A stretch of 64,000 nucleotides of DNA from Candidatus Nitrosocosmicus sp. (GTDB taxonomy: Archaea > Thermoproteota > Nitrososphaeria > Nitrososphaerales > Nitrososphaeraceae). Below, one piece after another: positions 48,971 through 59,279 of this stretch. Numbering within the stretch: the stretch's first letter is position 1; every line of letters starts with the position of its first letter. Made by a program: the position numbers and the translations under genes. The stretch lies in contig JAPSGR010000001.1 in the NCBI GenBank assembly GCA_031177355.1, positions 48,620 to 112,619 on the forward strand. The letters are read 5' to 3'. The notes beneath the pieces are model-generated. The model was not told the origin of the DNA. It saw only the letters and a program-made list of their open reading frames with translations, and ran no database searches.

Positions 48971-50695
48971 ATGAAGTATCCAAAGGTCGTTCTTACTGCT
49001 GATAGAACATTAATGTCTCCTTATAGAGGAATTTCACTCGCATCTTTTTTTGGATGTGCCCCTGCACTGGACCCGAATCGTAGTCATGATTCTATATGGT
49101 ATAAAATTTTGGGCAATCAAGTTACTCCAAAGTTACTTTTTGATTTTATATGTAATCCAATTGCGAATTCCAATGGGTTAGCTGATTATGCTCCTTACGG
49201 GTTGAGAAAAGTTGAAGCGTCGTTGCTAAGAGATGGTTATACTAAAGAGGACGTTGTCGTAGCTCATCCTGACTATATTGATAAATTCATTGGTCCCGAA
49301 ACACAATTCGTTGGCACATATGAAATGGATCCTCTTGGTATGGGACCAGTAACTATGACTTTTACATATGGTAGAAAACAAATGTCATATGCAGAGTTTT
49401 ACAATCGTGATTTACATCATCGTATTAATGCCGCAAAACAAAGGAATGGAAGCAAGGCAAAAGTCGTAGTTGGCGCCTCTGGTACATGGCAGTATAATTA
49501 TGATCCTGCAAAAATAGAAGAATATGGACTATATGCAATTGTAGAGGGTGATCTGGGAGGTATAGGTCCTGAAATTGATGGAGCTGGTGGAAGGTTTTTT
49601 GATTCACTTATTAACAATGAATTGGAAACTGCAAATCCATTCAAGAAATCTGAATTTAAGGTAGAAATTAAAGAATTTGATAGAAATGGTAGAAAATATC
49701 ACGGTAGATTTATTCATTACTCCAAGGAGCCAAGCGTCGATGAGATTCCTGAAATAATAAATCCCAGTATGCATGGAATGGTCGAAGTAATGAGGGGATG
49801 TGGAAGAGGATGCAAATTCTGCGACGTAACCCTCAGGCCGTTACGTTATTACCCCGTAGAGAAAGTGCAAAAGGAAATTCAGGTCAACATGAAGTATGGG
49901 GGTTTAAAAAATGCATGGATACACAGCGACGATATTTTTGTGTATGGTCTTAATCCTCGAACTACAAAGAATATGCAGCCAAACCGTGAGGCCATAGAAG
50001 AGCTATTTAAAGGCATTATGGAAACAGGTGTTGAACACACTAATCCTACTCATGGAACTCTCGCAGGCGCCATTGCTGATGAGAAACTTATACCAAACGT
50101 TTCCAAAATAATCAAGGCTGGTCCTTCTAATCATATAGGGGTCCAGTGTGGCTTTGAAACCGGCAGTATTCGTTTAATAGGCAAATATGCTGATAGAAAA
50201 CTTGCTCCCTTTAGGCCTTCTGAATGGCACTGGGTTGTTAAAGAAGGTGTAAAGACATTAAATGAAAATTATTGGGTGCCAGCCTTTACCCTTATTATGG
50301 GTTTAGACAACAATGAAAATGCAGACGACAGCTGGGAAACTATCCAACTTATCCATCAATTAGAAAAGGAGCAACCTGATTCTAAATTTACTGTAACACC
50401 TTTAACCTTTGTTCCGATCGGGCTATTGGAAAAGTCAGACTTTTTCGATATTGGAAATACAATGGACCCAGCAAAACTTGGAGTCATGTATAAAACTTGG
50501 CAACACAATTTCAAATATGCCATTCATAAGTTCATGCATAAGGTTGGCCAGAATGATCCGATAAAGAAAGTCTTCTTTGCAACCCTTGCGAGAACTTTAG
50601 GTGGTGTTCCACTTAGTGCAATGGAAAAATATGCACGTAAGAAGAGTCCAGAACACGAAAAAGTAATAGAAAAAATTAAGGCACAATATGCATAA
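48971..50695 (+). CDS. Radical SAM protein of B12-binding type (candidate GrsA/GrsB-like)
   Basis: MVEVMRGCGRGCKFCDVTLRPLRYYP (CxxxCxxC); long N-terminal Rossmann-like region; 574 aa. Confidence 0.85.
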   Translation: MKYPKVVLTADRTLMSPYRGISLASFFGCAPALDPNRSHDSIWYKILGNQVTPKLLFDFICNPIANSNGLADYAPYGLRKVEASLLRDGYTKEDVVVAHPDYIDKFIGPETQFVGTYEMDPLGMGPVTMTFTYGRKQMSYAEFYNRDLHHRINAAKQRNGSKAKVVVGASGTWQYNYDPAKIEEYGLYAIVEGDLGGIGPEIDGAGGRFFDSLINNELETANPFKKSEFKVEIKEFDRNGRKYHGRFIHYSKEPSVDEIPEIINPSMHGMVEVMRGCGRGCKFCDVTLRPLRYYPVEKVQKEIQVNMKYGGLKNAWIHSDDIFVYGLNPRTTKNMQPNREAIEELFKGIMETGVEHTNPTHGTLAGAIADEKLIPNVSKIIKAGPSNHIGVQCGFETGSIRLIGKYADRKLAPFRPSEWHWVVKEGVKTLNENYWVPAFTLIMGLDNNENADDSWETIQLIHQLEKEQPDSKFTVTPLTFVPIGLLEKSDFFDIGNTMDPAKLGVMYKTWQHNFKYAIHKFMHKVGQNDPIKKVFFATLARTLGGVPLSAMEKYARKKSPEHEKVIEKIKAQYA

Positions 50696-50705
50696 ACACA
50701 CTTTT

Positions 50706-51608
50706 TTATCTAGTCATTTCTCCTTCCAAATCGTTTAACAAATTATCAAAGTCAGTATACACTTTTGTTTCTGGCATATGTTTTTCGAATTTCTCCTTCA
50801 ATAATTTGTTTGAAAAAATAAAAACCTTATACATTTGCTGGGATTCATATTGTACTAAGGTTGAATAAAGAAATCTAATTGATGTTTCATTGTTTGAAAC
50901 GATGACTATTACCGACTTTCCGCTTACTCGTTTATAGACCTTATTAATATAACGTTGTAAGTCAATATCAAAAAATGGATCTATGTAATTCTCAACGTTT
51001 CCTACGAGTACAGATTTTATCCCTTCCTTGTTTGTTAATATTTCTAGCATAATACAAATCGGAACTGAATCATCATCGCCTGAAATAATTATTATTTGAG
51101 AATCGCCATAGCGAGTATTGTTTAACCTAGTCAGATTTCCAAGAACTCTCACGGAATTTGAGAGATTACTACACAAATGGATCTTTTCGGTTTTTCCAAT
51201 TTTGCCTCTGTTGAATAGCTCTAAAAATGTATTGAGAACTGGCAAATAGACATTGGAAACAATTTTTCTCAAATTAATATTGCGGTTAATCAAACTTAGA
51301 ATAATATTTTCAGCTAATTCTTTTTTACCATCAAGTAAAGCTCCAATAAGTTTTTGTTGAACATCCAGAAAATTTTCATCTTTCGAATCCAAATTGGTTA
51401 TCCCCGGATGTAAAAACCAAAAATTTACAGATCCGATTTTCTTTTTATTCAGGATTTTCTGAAAATATAAAATATCAAGATATTTGGATATTGTAATGCG
51501 ATTCGTTCCTAATGTTTGAGCAATTTCGGTACTTGACATGGGATTATTATTTTGGAGAAGATCTATTACGTTTCGTTGGATATCTGCTAAACTATATTTC
51601 TTGTACAT
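50706..51608 (-). CDS. HTH regulator with B12-binding cap-like and Rossmann-like domains
   Basis: HTH MSSTEIAQTLGTNRITISKYLDIL; KLIGALLDGKKELAENIILSLINRNINLRKIVSNVYLPVLNTFLELFNRGKIGKTEKIHLCSNLSNSV resembles the B12-binding_2 helical cap. Confidence 0.6.
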   Translation of the reverse strand: MYKKYSLADIQRNVIDLLQNNNPMSSTEIAQTLGTNRITISKYLDILYFQKILNKKKIGSVNFWFLHPGITNLDSKDENFLDVQQKLIGALLDGKKELAENIILSLINRNINLRKIVSNVYLPVLNTFLELFNRGKIGKTEKIHLCSNLSNSVRVLGNLTRLNNTRYGDSQIIIISGDDDSVPICIMLEILTNKEGIKSVLVGNVENYIDPFFDIDLQRYINKVYKRVSGKSVIVIVSNNETSIRFLYSTLVQYESQQMYKVFIFSNKLLKEKFEKHMPETKVYTDFDNLLNDLEGEMTR

Positions 51609-51659
51609 TAGTTACAATAGTCCACCTTTTGCTTACTATAAAATAAACGACTCTTTAAT

Positions 51660-52403
51660 TTAAGAGTCTTTAAATTCTATTGCTAGTTCGTGTATTTTGT
51701 TATACCAGTTATCGGACTTTACTATGCTGCTTGCTGCCAGAATTCCGATGGCCCCCAGATCCAACGCGATCCGTACATCCTTAGGTGTATTGATTCCTGC
51801 ACCACAAATCAATTTTGATTTTGTCCCGCTGGTCTCTAGGTAATATGCTGATTCTTTTATTAAAGATGGCTTTTCGGTAGAAATGGATCTATTAGTACCT
51901 ATCAATTCTGGTGGCTCTATTGCAATGAAATCTGGTTCTAAATTGCTGACAACTTTTAGTTCATCAAGGTTTTTTGCACAAACTATTGAAATAAGTTGTA
52001 ATGACCTCATTCTTTCTACTATCTTTGCTATAGTGTCTATGTCAATTGGATGTTCACTGTGATTTATTAATGAACCAACTCCTCCTGATGCCTTTACCAT
52101 TTCAGGTATTGTAAAGCCGGTACTGGGTCCTATTTGCTTTAAATCTATATGCTGAGCTACGATTTCGATTCTAGTTTTTTTAACTATCCAAGCTAAAAGA
52201 ACCTGTGGAGGAGATATCAAGATTCTTACATCTAAATTCCGGCAGACCTTCTCTGCTTCTTTGGCTATGATAACGGCTTTTTCGCCAGAGATTTCGCCAT
52301 AGTTCTTTAAGTTTATAATAAAGGGTCCATTTCTATCTGTCATCCGATTTATTCCTGCCAGCTCATTTGAATTTTTCATTAAGTTTGGACATTCTGGCTT
52401 CAT
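51660..52403 (-). CDS. tpiA: Triosephosphate isomerase (archaeal type)
   Basis: PFIINLKNYGEISGEKAVIIAKEAEK; VAQHIDLKQIGPSTGFTIPEMVKASG; LINHSEHP; AIEPPELIGT; ICGAGINTPKDVRIALDLGAIGILAASSIVKS. Confidence 0.93.
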   Translation of the reverse strand: MKPECPNLMKNSNELAGINRMTDRNGPFIINLKNYGEISGEKAVIIAKEAEKVCRNLDVRILISPPQVLLAWIVKKTRIEIVAQHIDLKQIGPSTGFTIPEMVKASGGVGSLINHSEHPIDIDTIAKIVERMRSLQLISIVCAKNLDELKVVSNLEPDFIAIEPPELIGTNRSISTEKPSLIKESAYYLETSGTKSKLICGAGINTPKDVRIALDLGAIGILAASSIVKSDNWYNKIHELAIEFKDS

Positions 52404-53445
52404 ATCCTTTGTTGTATTCTAATTCGTCAGGAACTAGAGTCGCAGGATGAATAAATCCTTGAACCCTTAATACCATGGCACGTTCTGAAGCGAGCCTTCT
52501 TTGATAATCCCAATCCGCTGTTCCAAATCCATCGTGCGGGCCGGTGAGCTTTCCATTATGCATACTAAATAGTAGACAAGAGACAATAGGGATCGAGTAG
52601 TTTAAACTAGCAGGAGAATTCAGTGCAACGGGCATAAATGGCATATGATGACTTCCTCGTGTATTTCCTGCTACAATGTGGGGGTCATTAAAAGCACTAC
52701 CTGCCTCCTCAGTAGCCGGAAAATTCTTTTGCGTTCTTACAATGGCAATTGGATCATCCTTGCCCACATATGTTCCTGCTATATTGTGAAGTCTATCTGT
52801 AGAGCATGATACTATCTGTTCGCCTTGATGAGATAAAATAGAATGTACGACATACCGACCAGGGTACATTAAAGCTGCTTCCAATTCGGGCTTATCATTC
52901 CATAACTGCAGATCAGCAATTTTTCCCGTCATTACATCCATTATTCTAAAAATAACGCCATGTGCAAGTTCTTCATTTATGATTAGACCAGTATTGCTCC
53001 TTGCGTCCACAAACATTCTCCAAAAGGGAAAATTGTAAGCCCCTGGCTCTGTCTTGTCGGCCGCAAAGACACAGAATACCTCGCTAGGTCTTTCCTCCAT
53101 TTCTATTTCTGCCACTCCTGGCCCCATTCCTTTTACGTTTCCTGAGAACGAATCCTTAAGTAGATCCTGACCAGCACCATATAATCCCTGTTCTTTTGCT
53201 ACTTTAGTTCCTTCAGTGAATGCATCCCATGCAAGCTGATGTATTTGTTTGTTATCCACCCCTAGGGTATGAGTCATGACAATATGTATATCGTCACCTG
53301 TGTAACCAATGTAATTGTCAATCAAAATGCCCTTGCCATTTTTAGTCACAAAGTCTTTTACAGTTTGTATTAATTTATCGCTTGGCCTGGTATGACCTCC
53401 AATTCCTCCTATGTCTGCTTTTATTGCTGAAACAGTGATCTTCAT
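52363..53445 (-). CDS. Fructose-1,6-bisphosphate aldolase/phosphatase (bifunctional, class V)
   Basis: KITVSAIKADIGGIGGHTRPSDKL; DDIHIVMTHTLGVDNKQIHQLAWDAF; GPHDGFGTADWDYQRRLASERAMVLRVQGF. Confidence 0.95.
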   Translation of the reverse strand: MKITVSAIKADIGGIGGHTRPSDKLIQTVKDFVTKNGKGILIDNYIGYTGDDIHIVMTHTLGVDNKQIHQLAWDAFTEGTKVAKEQGLYGAGQDLLKDSFSGNVKGMGPGVAEIEMEERPSEVFCVFAADKTEPGAYNFPFWRMFVDARSNTGLIINEELAHGVIFRIMDVMTGKIADLQLWNDKPELEAALMYPGRYVVHSILSHQGEQIVSCSTDRLHNIAGTYVGKDDPIAIVRTQKNFPATEEAGSAFNDPHIVAGNTRGSHHMPFMPVALNSPASLNYSIPIVSCLLFSMHNGKLTGPHDGFGTADWDYQRRLASERAMVLRVQGFIHPATLVPDELEYNKGYEARMSKLNEKFK

Positions 53446-53673
53446 ATACTTTTTTGGCTTGTATGAGGCTTAAAAATTTTTGTTTCAAGACTTGAATGAC
53501 TACATTAACTCTTCTCAATAATTACTACTATTATTGGATTTAGATTAAATTCCAATTAATTGTAAACGTAACTGTTACCCTCTTTCAATTTCATGTCACT
53601 ATTCTGTAAATAATATCGATATTTGTTGCCATAAAAAGTAACCAATAAATAGCCTTAGTTCCTCTTTACTATC

Positions 53674-53931
53674 ATGCGAGACGCAAACTTAATCAAAATT
53701 ATGATAGAGGAGAGAGCTTTAGTGAAGTTGATAAAGACAATAGGAGAAAAAGAATATTCTACAAGAGACCTTTTGAAGAAATTAGGTGCCTATGGGTATG
53801 GTCACAAATTGCTAATAAAAGCTGAAGATAAAGGATTGGTAGAAAGAAGTAACGTAAAAAATAAGACCTATAACAAACTCACAAAAGAAGGGAAGAAAAT
53901 CATAAAATTAGCCAAAGAGATCGGAGTGTAA
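53674..53931 (+). CDS. Small winged-helix-like protein
   Basis: TRDLLKKLGAYGYGHKLLIKAEDKGLVERSNVKNKTYNKLTKEGKKIIK. Confidence 0.6.
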   Translation: MRDANLIKIMIEERALVKLIKTIGEKEYSTRDLLKKLGAYGYGHKLLIKAEDKGLVERSNVKNKTYNKLTKEGKKIIKLAKEIGV

Positions 53932-54045
53932 ATGATAATTCAAAGATTGTTTAAATTTTTGTAAACAGATGCTCATTAAAGTATTATTTTAATTATTTTC
54001 AATTCATAAGAATTAAATTATTAATTATTCTACGGACGCCTATTA

Positions 54046-55233
54046 ATGAATAAAGTGATCCTCGCTTTTTCAGGCGGTCTAGATACATCCGTTTGTGTAA
54101 GATATCTACAGAAGTTGCACAATCTTGATGTGATTACACTCACTGTGGATGTAGGACAAAATGATGATTTCAGAGAAATTGAGAATGCTTCTTCGGAGTT
54201 AGGTGCGATTGAGCATGTATATATTGATGCAAAACAAGAATTTCTCCGAGACTTTATAGTCCCATCCATCAAAGCAAATGCATTGTATCAACAAAAATAT
54301 CCACTTGCAACTGCAATTTCTAGACCTTTGATTGCAAAAAAAGCCGTTGAACTTGCAAAAGAACATAATGCAGTGGCAATTTCTCACGGTTGTACTGGTA
54401 AAGGGAACGATCAAGTAAGGTTCGATATCACAATTCGTTCCCTTAATCCTAACCTGAATATCATAGCTCCTATAAGAGATATGAACCTGACAAGAGATAA
54501 GGAATTAGAATATGCAAATGAAAATGGAATTAAAATAGCGGAGGTAGCCAAAAAATATAGTATCGATGAAAATCTTTGGGGTAGAGCAATTGAAGGCGGC
54601 AGTTTGGAAAATTTGGAGAATGAACCACCAAGGGATGCTTTTAAATTTGTAAAACAGAACGATACTATTGCGACTTATGTCACTATTGGATTTGAGAAAG
54701 GAGTACCTATATCCCTAGATGGGAATAAAATGAATCTTGAAGATATTGTCCAAAAACTAAATGAAGTAGCGGGGTCGCATGGCGTTGGAATAATTGATCA
54801 TATAGAGGACAGGGTTATAGGAATCAAGTCTCGTGAGGTGTATGAAGCCCCAGCAGCTTTGGTTTTGATAGAGGCACATCAGGATTTAGAAAAATTAGTT
54901 CTGACGAATCATGAACTTAGATTTAAATTTCATATCGACAATCAATGGGCTTGGATGGCCTACTCTGGTTTGTGGTTGGATCCACTGCTGGATGATTTGA
55001 ATGCATTTATTGCCCAGACACAACAACGGGTTACGGGTGATATAAAGATTAAAATGCATAACGGGTCCTATCGTGTGGTGGGGAGAAAATCGACGTTTTC
55101 ACTATACGATAATAGCACTGTTACATACATGTCAAAATCTAACTTTGACCAGAAGTTGGCTACAGGGTTTGTGACTCTTTGGGGCCTCCAATCTTCTGCA
55201 GCTAATGCAAAGATCTGGGAAAACAAGGAGTAA
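54046..55233 (+). CDS. argG: Argininosuccinate synthase
   Basis: VILAFSGGLDTSVCVRYLQ; AISHGCTGKGNDQVRF; NLWGRAIEGGSLENL. Confidence 0.97.
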   Translation: MNKVILAFSGGLDTSVCVRYLQKLHNLDVITLTVDVGQNDDFREIENASSELGAIEHVYIDAKQEFLRDFIVPSIKANALYQQKYPLATAISRPLIAKKAVELAKEHNAVAISHGCTGKGNDQVRFDITIRSLNPNLNIIAPIRDMNLTRDKELEYANENGIKIAEVAKKYSIDENLWGRAIEGGSLENLENEPPRDAFKFVKQNDTIATYVTIGFEKGVPISLDGNKMNLEDIVQKLNEVAGSHGVGIIDHIEDRVIGIKSREVYEAPAALVLIEAHQDLEKLVLTNHELRFKFHIDNQWAWMAYSGLWLDPLLDDLNAFIAQTQQRVTGDIKIKMHNGSYRVVGRKSTFSLYDNSTVTYMSKSNFDQKLATGFVTLWGLQSSAANAKIWENKE

Positions 55234-55235
55234 AA

Positions 55236-56108
55236 ATGGTCAAATTAGATATATTATTTGATAAGTTGCGCTTTGAGGAGAAAGCATTATACAATACAGC
55301 TACAAAAAAAGGCCTTGATGTTCGGTTAGTTGATTCGCGGAATATTATTATTACTACGGATGATTTAAAATCTGATCATCGAGACTTTTCTGATATCATA
55401 CTACAAAGAAGTATAAGTCATTTTCGAGGTCAATTCTTAACCTATTCTTTAGAACTTTGTGGTTATAATGTCCTCAATGATTCTAAAATAGGAGAAGTCT
55501 GCGGCAATAAGCTTTTAACCTCATTGATACTTGAAAAGAATAACATTCCAACTCCAAAATCTTTTTTTTCCTTTAACTCGGATTCAGCATTTGACTTCAT
55601 TGATTCTGTAGACTTTAATAAGAATCCTGTTGTCTTTAAGCCGGTAATAGGTTCATGGGGTCGCGGCGTTTTTCCTATTAGAAATAAGGAAACAGGCAAA
55701 ATAATTATTGAAATGAGACAAGAAAGTACTAGTCCTTTTTCAAATATTTTTTACTTTCAAGAACTAATACATAGGCCGCCTCGAGATATTAGGTGCATTG
55801 TTGTAGGAGATCATTTGGTTGCAGCAGTATACAGATATTCATCCGAAGATGAGTGGCGTACCAATGTCGCTAAAGGAGGCAAAGCTGAGTTCATCAAGGT
55901 AACGAACGAATTAGAGGACCTCGCCTTAAAAGCTGCTAGTGTAGTGGGGAAAGGGATTCTAGGGATAGATATGATGGAGGATAAAGATAGGGGATTAATG
56001 GTCCACGAGATTAATAATACTGTAGAATTCAGGGGGGCTAGCTTGGCTACTGGAATTGACGTGGCCGATATGATTATTGAATATGCAAAAAATAATAAGA
56101 AAAATTAG
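55236..56108 (+). CDS. argX: LysW-dependent ATP-grasp ligase, ArgX-like paralogue
   Basis: ATP-grasp PVVFKPVIGSWGRGVFPI; YFQELIHRPPRDIRCIVVGDHLVAAVYRYS; VHEINNTVEFRG; directly follows argG. Confidence 0.88.
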   Translation: MVKLDILFDKLRFEEKALYNTATKKGLDVRLVDSRNIIITTDDLKSDHRDFSDIILQRSISHFRGQFLTYSLELCGYNVLNDSKIGEVCGNKLLTSLILEKNNIPTPKSFFSFNSDSAFDFIDSVDFNKNPVVFKPVIGSWGRGVFPIRNKETGKIIIEMRQESTSPFSNIFYFQELIHRPPRDIRCIVVGDHLVAAVYRYSSEDEWRTNVAKGGKAEFIKVTNELEDLALKAASVVGKGILGIDMMEDKDRGLMVHEINNTVEFRGASLATGIDVADMIIEYAKNNKKN

Positions 56109-56236
56109 GAGATTCCTATGGAACAAAAGAAATTTAAATGAGGATTATTAGACGATTCATAAAGTATGAAATTATTTGTTGATAAATACTTTTTATTTGT
56201 ATACACCATAAATATAGTCAAATTGGAGTATACTAA

Positions 56237-57289
56237 ATGAAAGTTGGCGTGATAGGGGCTTCTGGATTCGTCGGCGGAGAATTGCTACGTCTGCTCGTTA
56301 CGCATCCCGAGGTGGAAATATCTATGGTTACATCCAGACAAAAGGCCGGAGAATATGTCCACAGGATTCATCCTAGCTTAAAGAGTTTCATTAACTTAGC
56401 ATTCTCTGATCTTAATATGAATAAATTGACAGATAGTTGTGATATTGTTTTTGTTTCGGTTCCTCATGGTAAATCTAATAAAATAGTCCATGATTTGTAT
56501 ACAAGGGGAGTAAAGATAATCGATCTCTCAGCCGACTTTAGGTTGAAAAACCCTGAAGATTATGTGAAATGGTATGGATGGGAGCATCCATATCCCGACA
56601 TGCTATCTAAATCAGTTTATGGAGTTCCTGAATTTCATCGCGAAGAAATTAAAAGTGCACAATTGGTTGCCTGCCCAGGTTGCATGGCTGTTACTTCCCT
56701 TTTGGCTTTGAAACCCTTGATAGAAAACGATGTTCTTGATACAGATCATATAATAGTAGATAGTAAAATAGGGTCATCTGGTGCAGGTGGTCAGGCAGGA
56801 TCAGCAACTCATCATGCAATGCGATATGGTGTCATAAGACCTTACAAACCTGCAAAGCATCGACATACAGGAGAAATCGAACAGGAATTAAGAATGCTAG
56901 GTAATAAAAAAATTCATGTGAGTATGACGCCGCACGCTGTAAACATGGTTCGTGGTATACTAACGACTAATCACGCATTTTTGAAAAAAAACCTTAGTGA
57001 ATTAGAATTATGGAAGTTATATAGAAATGCTTATGGAAATGAGGTATTTATCAGACTCATCCGAGATAAGAATGGTATATATAAATTTCCTGATCCAAAA
57101 TTTGTCATAGCATCAAACTTTTGTGACGTAGGTTTTGACCTGGACGAGGAAAACAACAGGATTGTAGCAATGTCCGCATCTGATAATTTAATGAAAGGCG
57201 CTGCAGGTTCTGCAGTTCAGAATCTCAACGTAATGACTGGATTCGATGAAATGACTGGACTAAGACATACTCCAGTAACGCCAGTATGA
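56237..57289 (+). CDS. argC/lysY: LysW-linked N-acetyl-gamma-glutamyl/aminoadipyl-phosphate reductase
   Basis: VGVIGASGFVGGELLRLLVTHPEVEI; VACPGCMAVTSLLALKPL. Confidence 0.94.
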   Translation: MKVGVIGASGFVGGELLRLLVTHPEVEISMVTSRQKAGEYVHRIHPSLKSFINLAFSDLNMNKLTDSCDIVFVSVPHGKSNKIVHDLYTRGVKIIDLSADFRLKNPEDYVKWYGWEHPYPDMLSKSVYGVPEFHREEIKSAQLVACPGCMAVTSLLALKPLIENDVLDTDHIIVDSKIGSSGAGGQAGSATHHAMRYGVIRPYKPAKHRHTGEIEQELRMLGNKKIHVSMTPHAVNMVRGILTTNHAFLKKNLSELELWKLYRNAYGNEVFIRLIRDKNGIYKFPDPKFVIASNFCDVGFDLDEENNRIVAMSASDNLMKGAAGSAVQNLNVMTGFDEMTGLRHTPVTPV

Positions 57290-58083
57290 TTGTAATTAAG
57301 ATAGGGGGTAGTATCGTAGAGGGATTAAATCCTTCTATATTAGACGACTTCTCTGAATTAGTAAAGAAGGACAAATTGGTTATAGTTCACGGTGGGGGAA
57401 AAGATGTTACTGAAACTGCAAATAAAATGGGTAAAGAACAAAATTTTATTGTTTCCCCAGACGGGAAACGTAGTAGGTACACTGATAAAGAAACATCTAT
57501 GATTTATACTATGGTAATGTCGGGTAAGATTAGTAAAAACATTACCGCATTGCTAGAAAGTAGGGGAATACTGTCTGTTGGGATAACGGGAATAGATGGC
57601 GAAATGATTCGAGCTGATAGAAAAAAGAAACTTCTAATTCTCAATGAGAAAGGAAGAAAGATGATTATCGAAGGAGGATATACTGGTAAGGTTTCACGAG
57701 TTAACCCTCATCTCATTAACACCTTATTGAATAACGGGTTCATTCCTGTAATTTCTCCTATTGCTCTAGGGGAAAATTATGAATTTTTGAATATCGATGG
57801 CGACAGAGCTGCTGCAAATGTTGCAGGAGCAGTAAATGCAGACGTAGTTATATTCATCACGAATGTTAAGGGATTAATGATAGAGGATACGTTGGTTACA
57901 AATCTATCACTTGAGAAGGCAAGAAATTTGCTCCCAAAAATTGGGCCTGGTATGGAAAAGAAAGTACTTGCCTGCACCGAAGCTTTATCAATGGGTGTGA
58001 AAAAAGCTATAATAGCCTCTGGATCAATACAAAATCCTATAAAGATGGCGTTAGAAAATAATGATTGCACAGTGATAACATGA
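57286..58083 (+). CDS. argB/lysZ: LysW-linked glutamate/aminoadipate kinase
   Basis: MIVIKIGGSIVEG; VIVHGGGKDV; VSVGITGIDGEMI; ANVAGAVNADVVIFITNVKGLM. Confidence 0.94.
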   Translation: MIVIKIGGSIVEGLNPSILDDFSELVKKDKLVIVHGGGKDVTETANKMGKEQNFIVSPDGKRSRYTDKETSMIYTMVMSGKISKNITALLESRGILSVGITGIDGEMIRADRKKKLLILNEKGRKMIIEGGYTGKVSRVNPHLINTLLNNGFIPVISPIALGENYEFLNIDGDRAAANVAGAVNADVVIFITNVKGLMIEDTLVTNLSLEKARNLLPKIGPGMEKKVLACTEALSMGVKKAIIASGSIQNPIKMALENNDCTVIT

Positions 58084-59279
58084 TGCAAAGTGTGGAAACA
58101 GAAGAGTCTTATGTAGGAAGCATATTTCAAAGATTTCCGGTTAATATTGTAAAAGGAAAAGGATGCAAAGTTTGGGATACCAGAGATAAGGAGTATCTCG
58201 ATTGCATGGGAGGATATGGTGTAGCACTTGTTGGTCACTGTAATGATCGTGTTGTTAAAGCTATAACTGAACAGGCGCAGAATCTGATAACTTGTCACAT
58301 GTCTGTATATAACGAAGTTCGATTTAGTTTCTTAAAGAAATTTAATAATATCTCTCCAAGGAACTTGCAAAAGTCCTTTTTTACTAATAGTGGAACCGAA
58401 TCAGTTGAAGCAGCTTTAAAATTTGCGAGAAAATTTACTGGTAAAAGCGGTATCTTGGCCCTGAATGGTGGTTATCACGGAAAGACTTTTGGCTCGTTGT
58501 CAGTTACGTACAACGAAAAGTACCGAAAATCATTTTTGCCGTTACTCCCAGATGTAAAATTCGTATCGTATTCTGAGGCCGAAACAATTTTTGAAATTAT
58601 TAATAACCCTGAGAATAATATTGGCACAGTTATAATTGAACCTATCCAAGGGGAAACTGGAATAATTATGCCTCCACCAAATTTTTTGAAAACCGTTCGG
58701 GAAACTTGTACTAATAATGACCTTATCCTCATTTTCGATGAAATTCAATCAGGTTTGGGGCGAACTGGAAAGATGTGGGCAGGACAACATTGGGAAGTAG
58801 AACCAGATATCATGTGTTTAGCCAAGGGAATTGCAGGGGGTGTTCCAATGGGATTGACAGTAATGAGGCCCAAGATTTTAGAGTGCCTTAAAGTCGGAGA
58901 ACATTCATCAACTTTTGCAGGTAATCCACTAGCATGTGCGGCTGGATCTGCAACTATCGATGCGTTAACTGATGATGGTTTAGTCACAAATTCCGAGAAA
59001 ATTGGTAAAATATTTAAAAATGGGTTACTAGATCTAAAAGAAAAGTACAAAATTATCCGGGACGTTAGAGGCCTTGGAATGATGTTGGGAGTAGAGATGA
59101 GGTTCGATGTTAAAGATATCCTTCTTGACGGTATTAAAAATGGAATCTTGTTGCTGTATTCTGGCAGAAATATATTAAGATTGTTGCCACCTCTAGTTAT
59201 GAACGAAGCAGAAGTGAATGAATCTCTACGATTAATCGATATCTTAATAAGGAATGAGGAGAAAAGACGATTTGGCTGA
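58080..59279 (+). CDS. argD/lysJ: LysW-linked aminotransferase (acetylornithine-type)
   Basis: FFTNSGTESVEAALKFARKFTGKSGILALNGGYHGKTFGSLSVT; LILIFDEIQSGLGRTGKMW; ATG at 58080 overlaps previous stop. Confidence 0.94.
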   Translation: MMQSVETEESYVGSIFQRFPVNIVKGKGCKVWDTRDKEYLDCMGGYGVALVGHCNDRVVKAITEQAQNLITCHMSVYNEVRFSFLKKFNNISPRNLQKSFFTNSGTESVEAALKFARKFTGKSGILALNGGYHGKTFGSLSVTYNEKYRKSFLPLLPDVKFVSYSEAETIFEIINNPENNIGTVIIEPIQGETGIIMPPPNFLKTVRETCTNNDLILIFDEIQSGLGRTGKMWAGQHWEVEPDIMCLAKGIAGGVPMGLTVMRPKILECLKVGEHSSTFAGNPLACAAGSATIDALTDDGLVTNSEKIGKIFKNGLLDLKEKYKIIRDVRGLGMMLGVEMRFDVKDILLDGIKNGILLLYSGRNILRLLPPLVMNEAEVNESLRLIDILIRNEEKRRFG

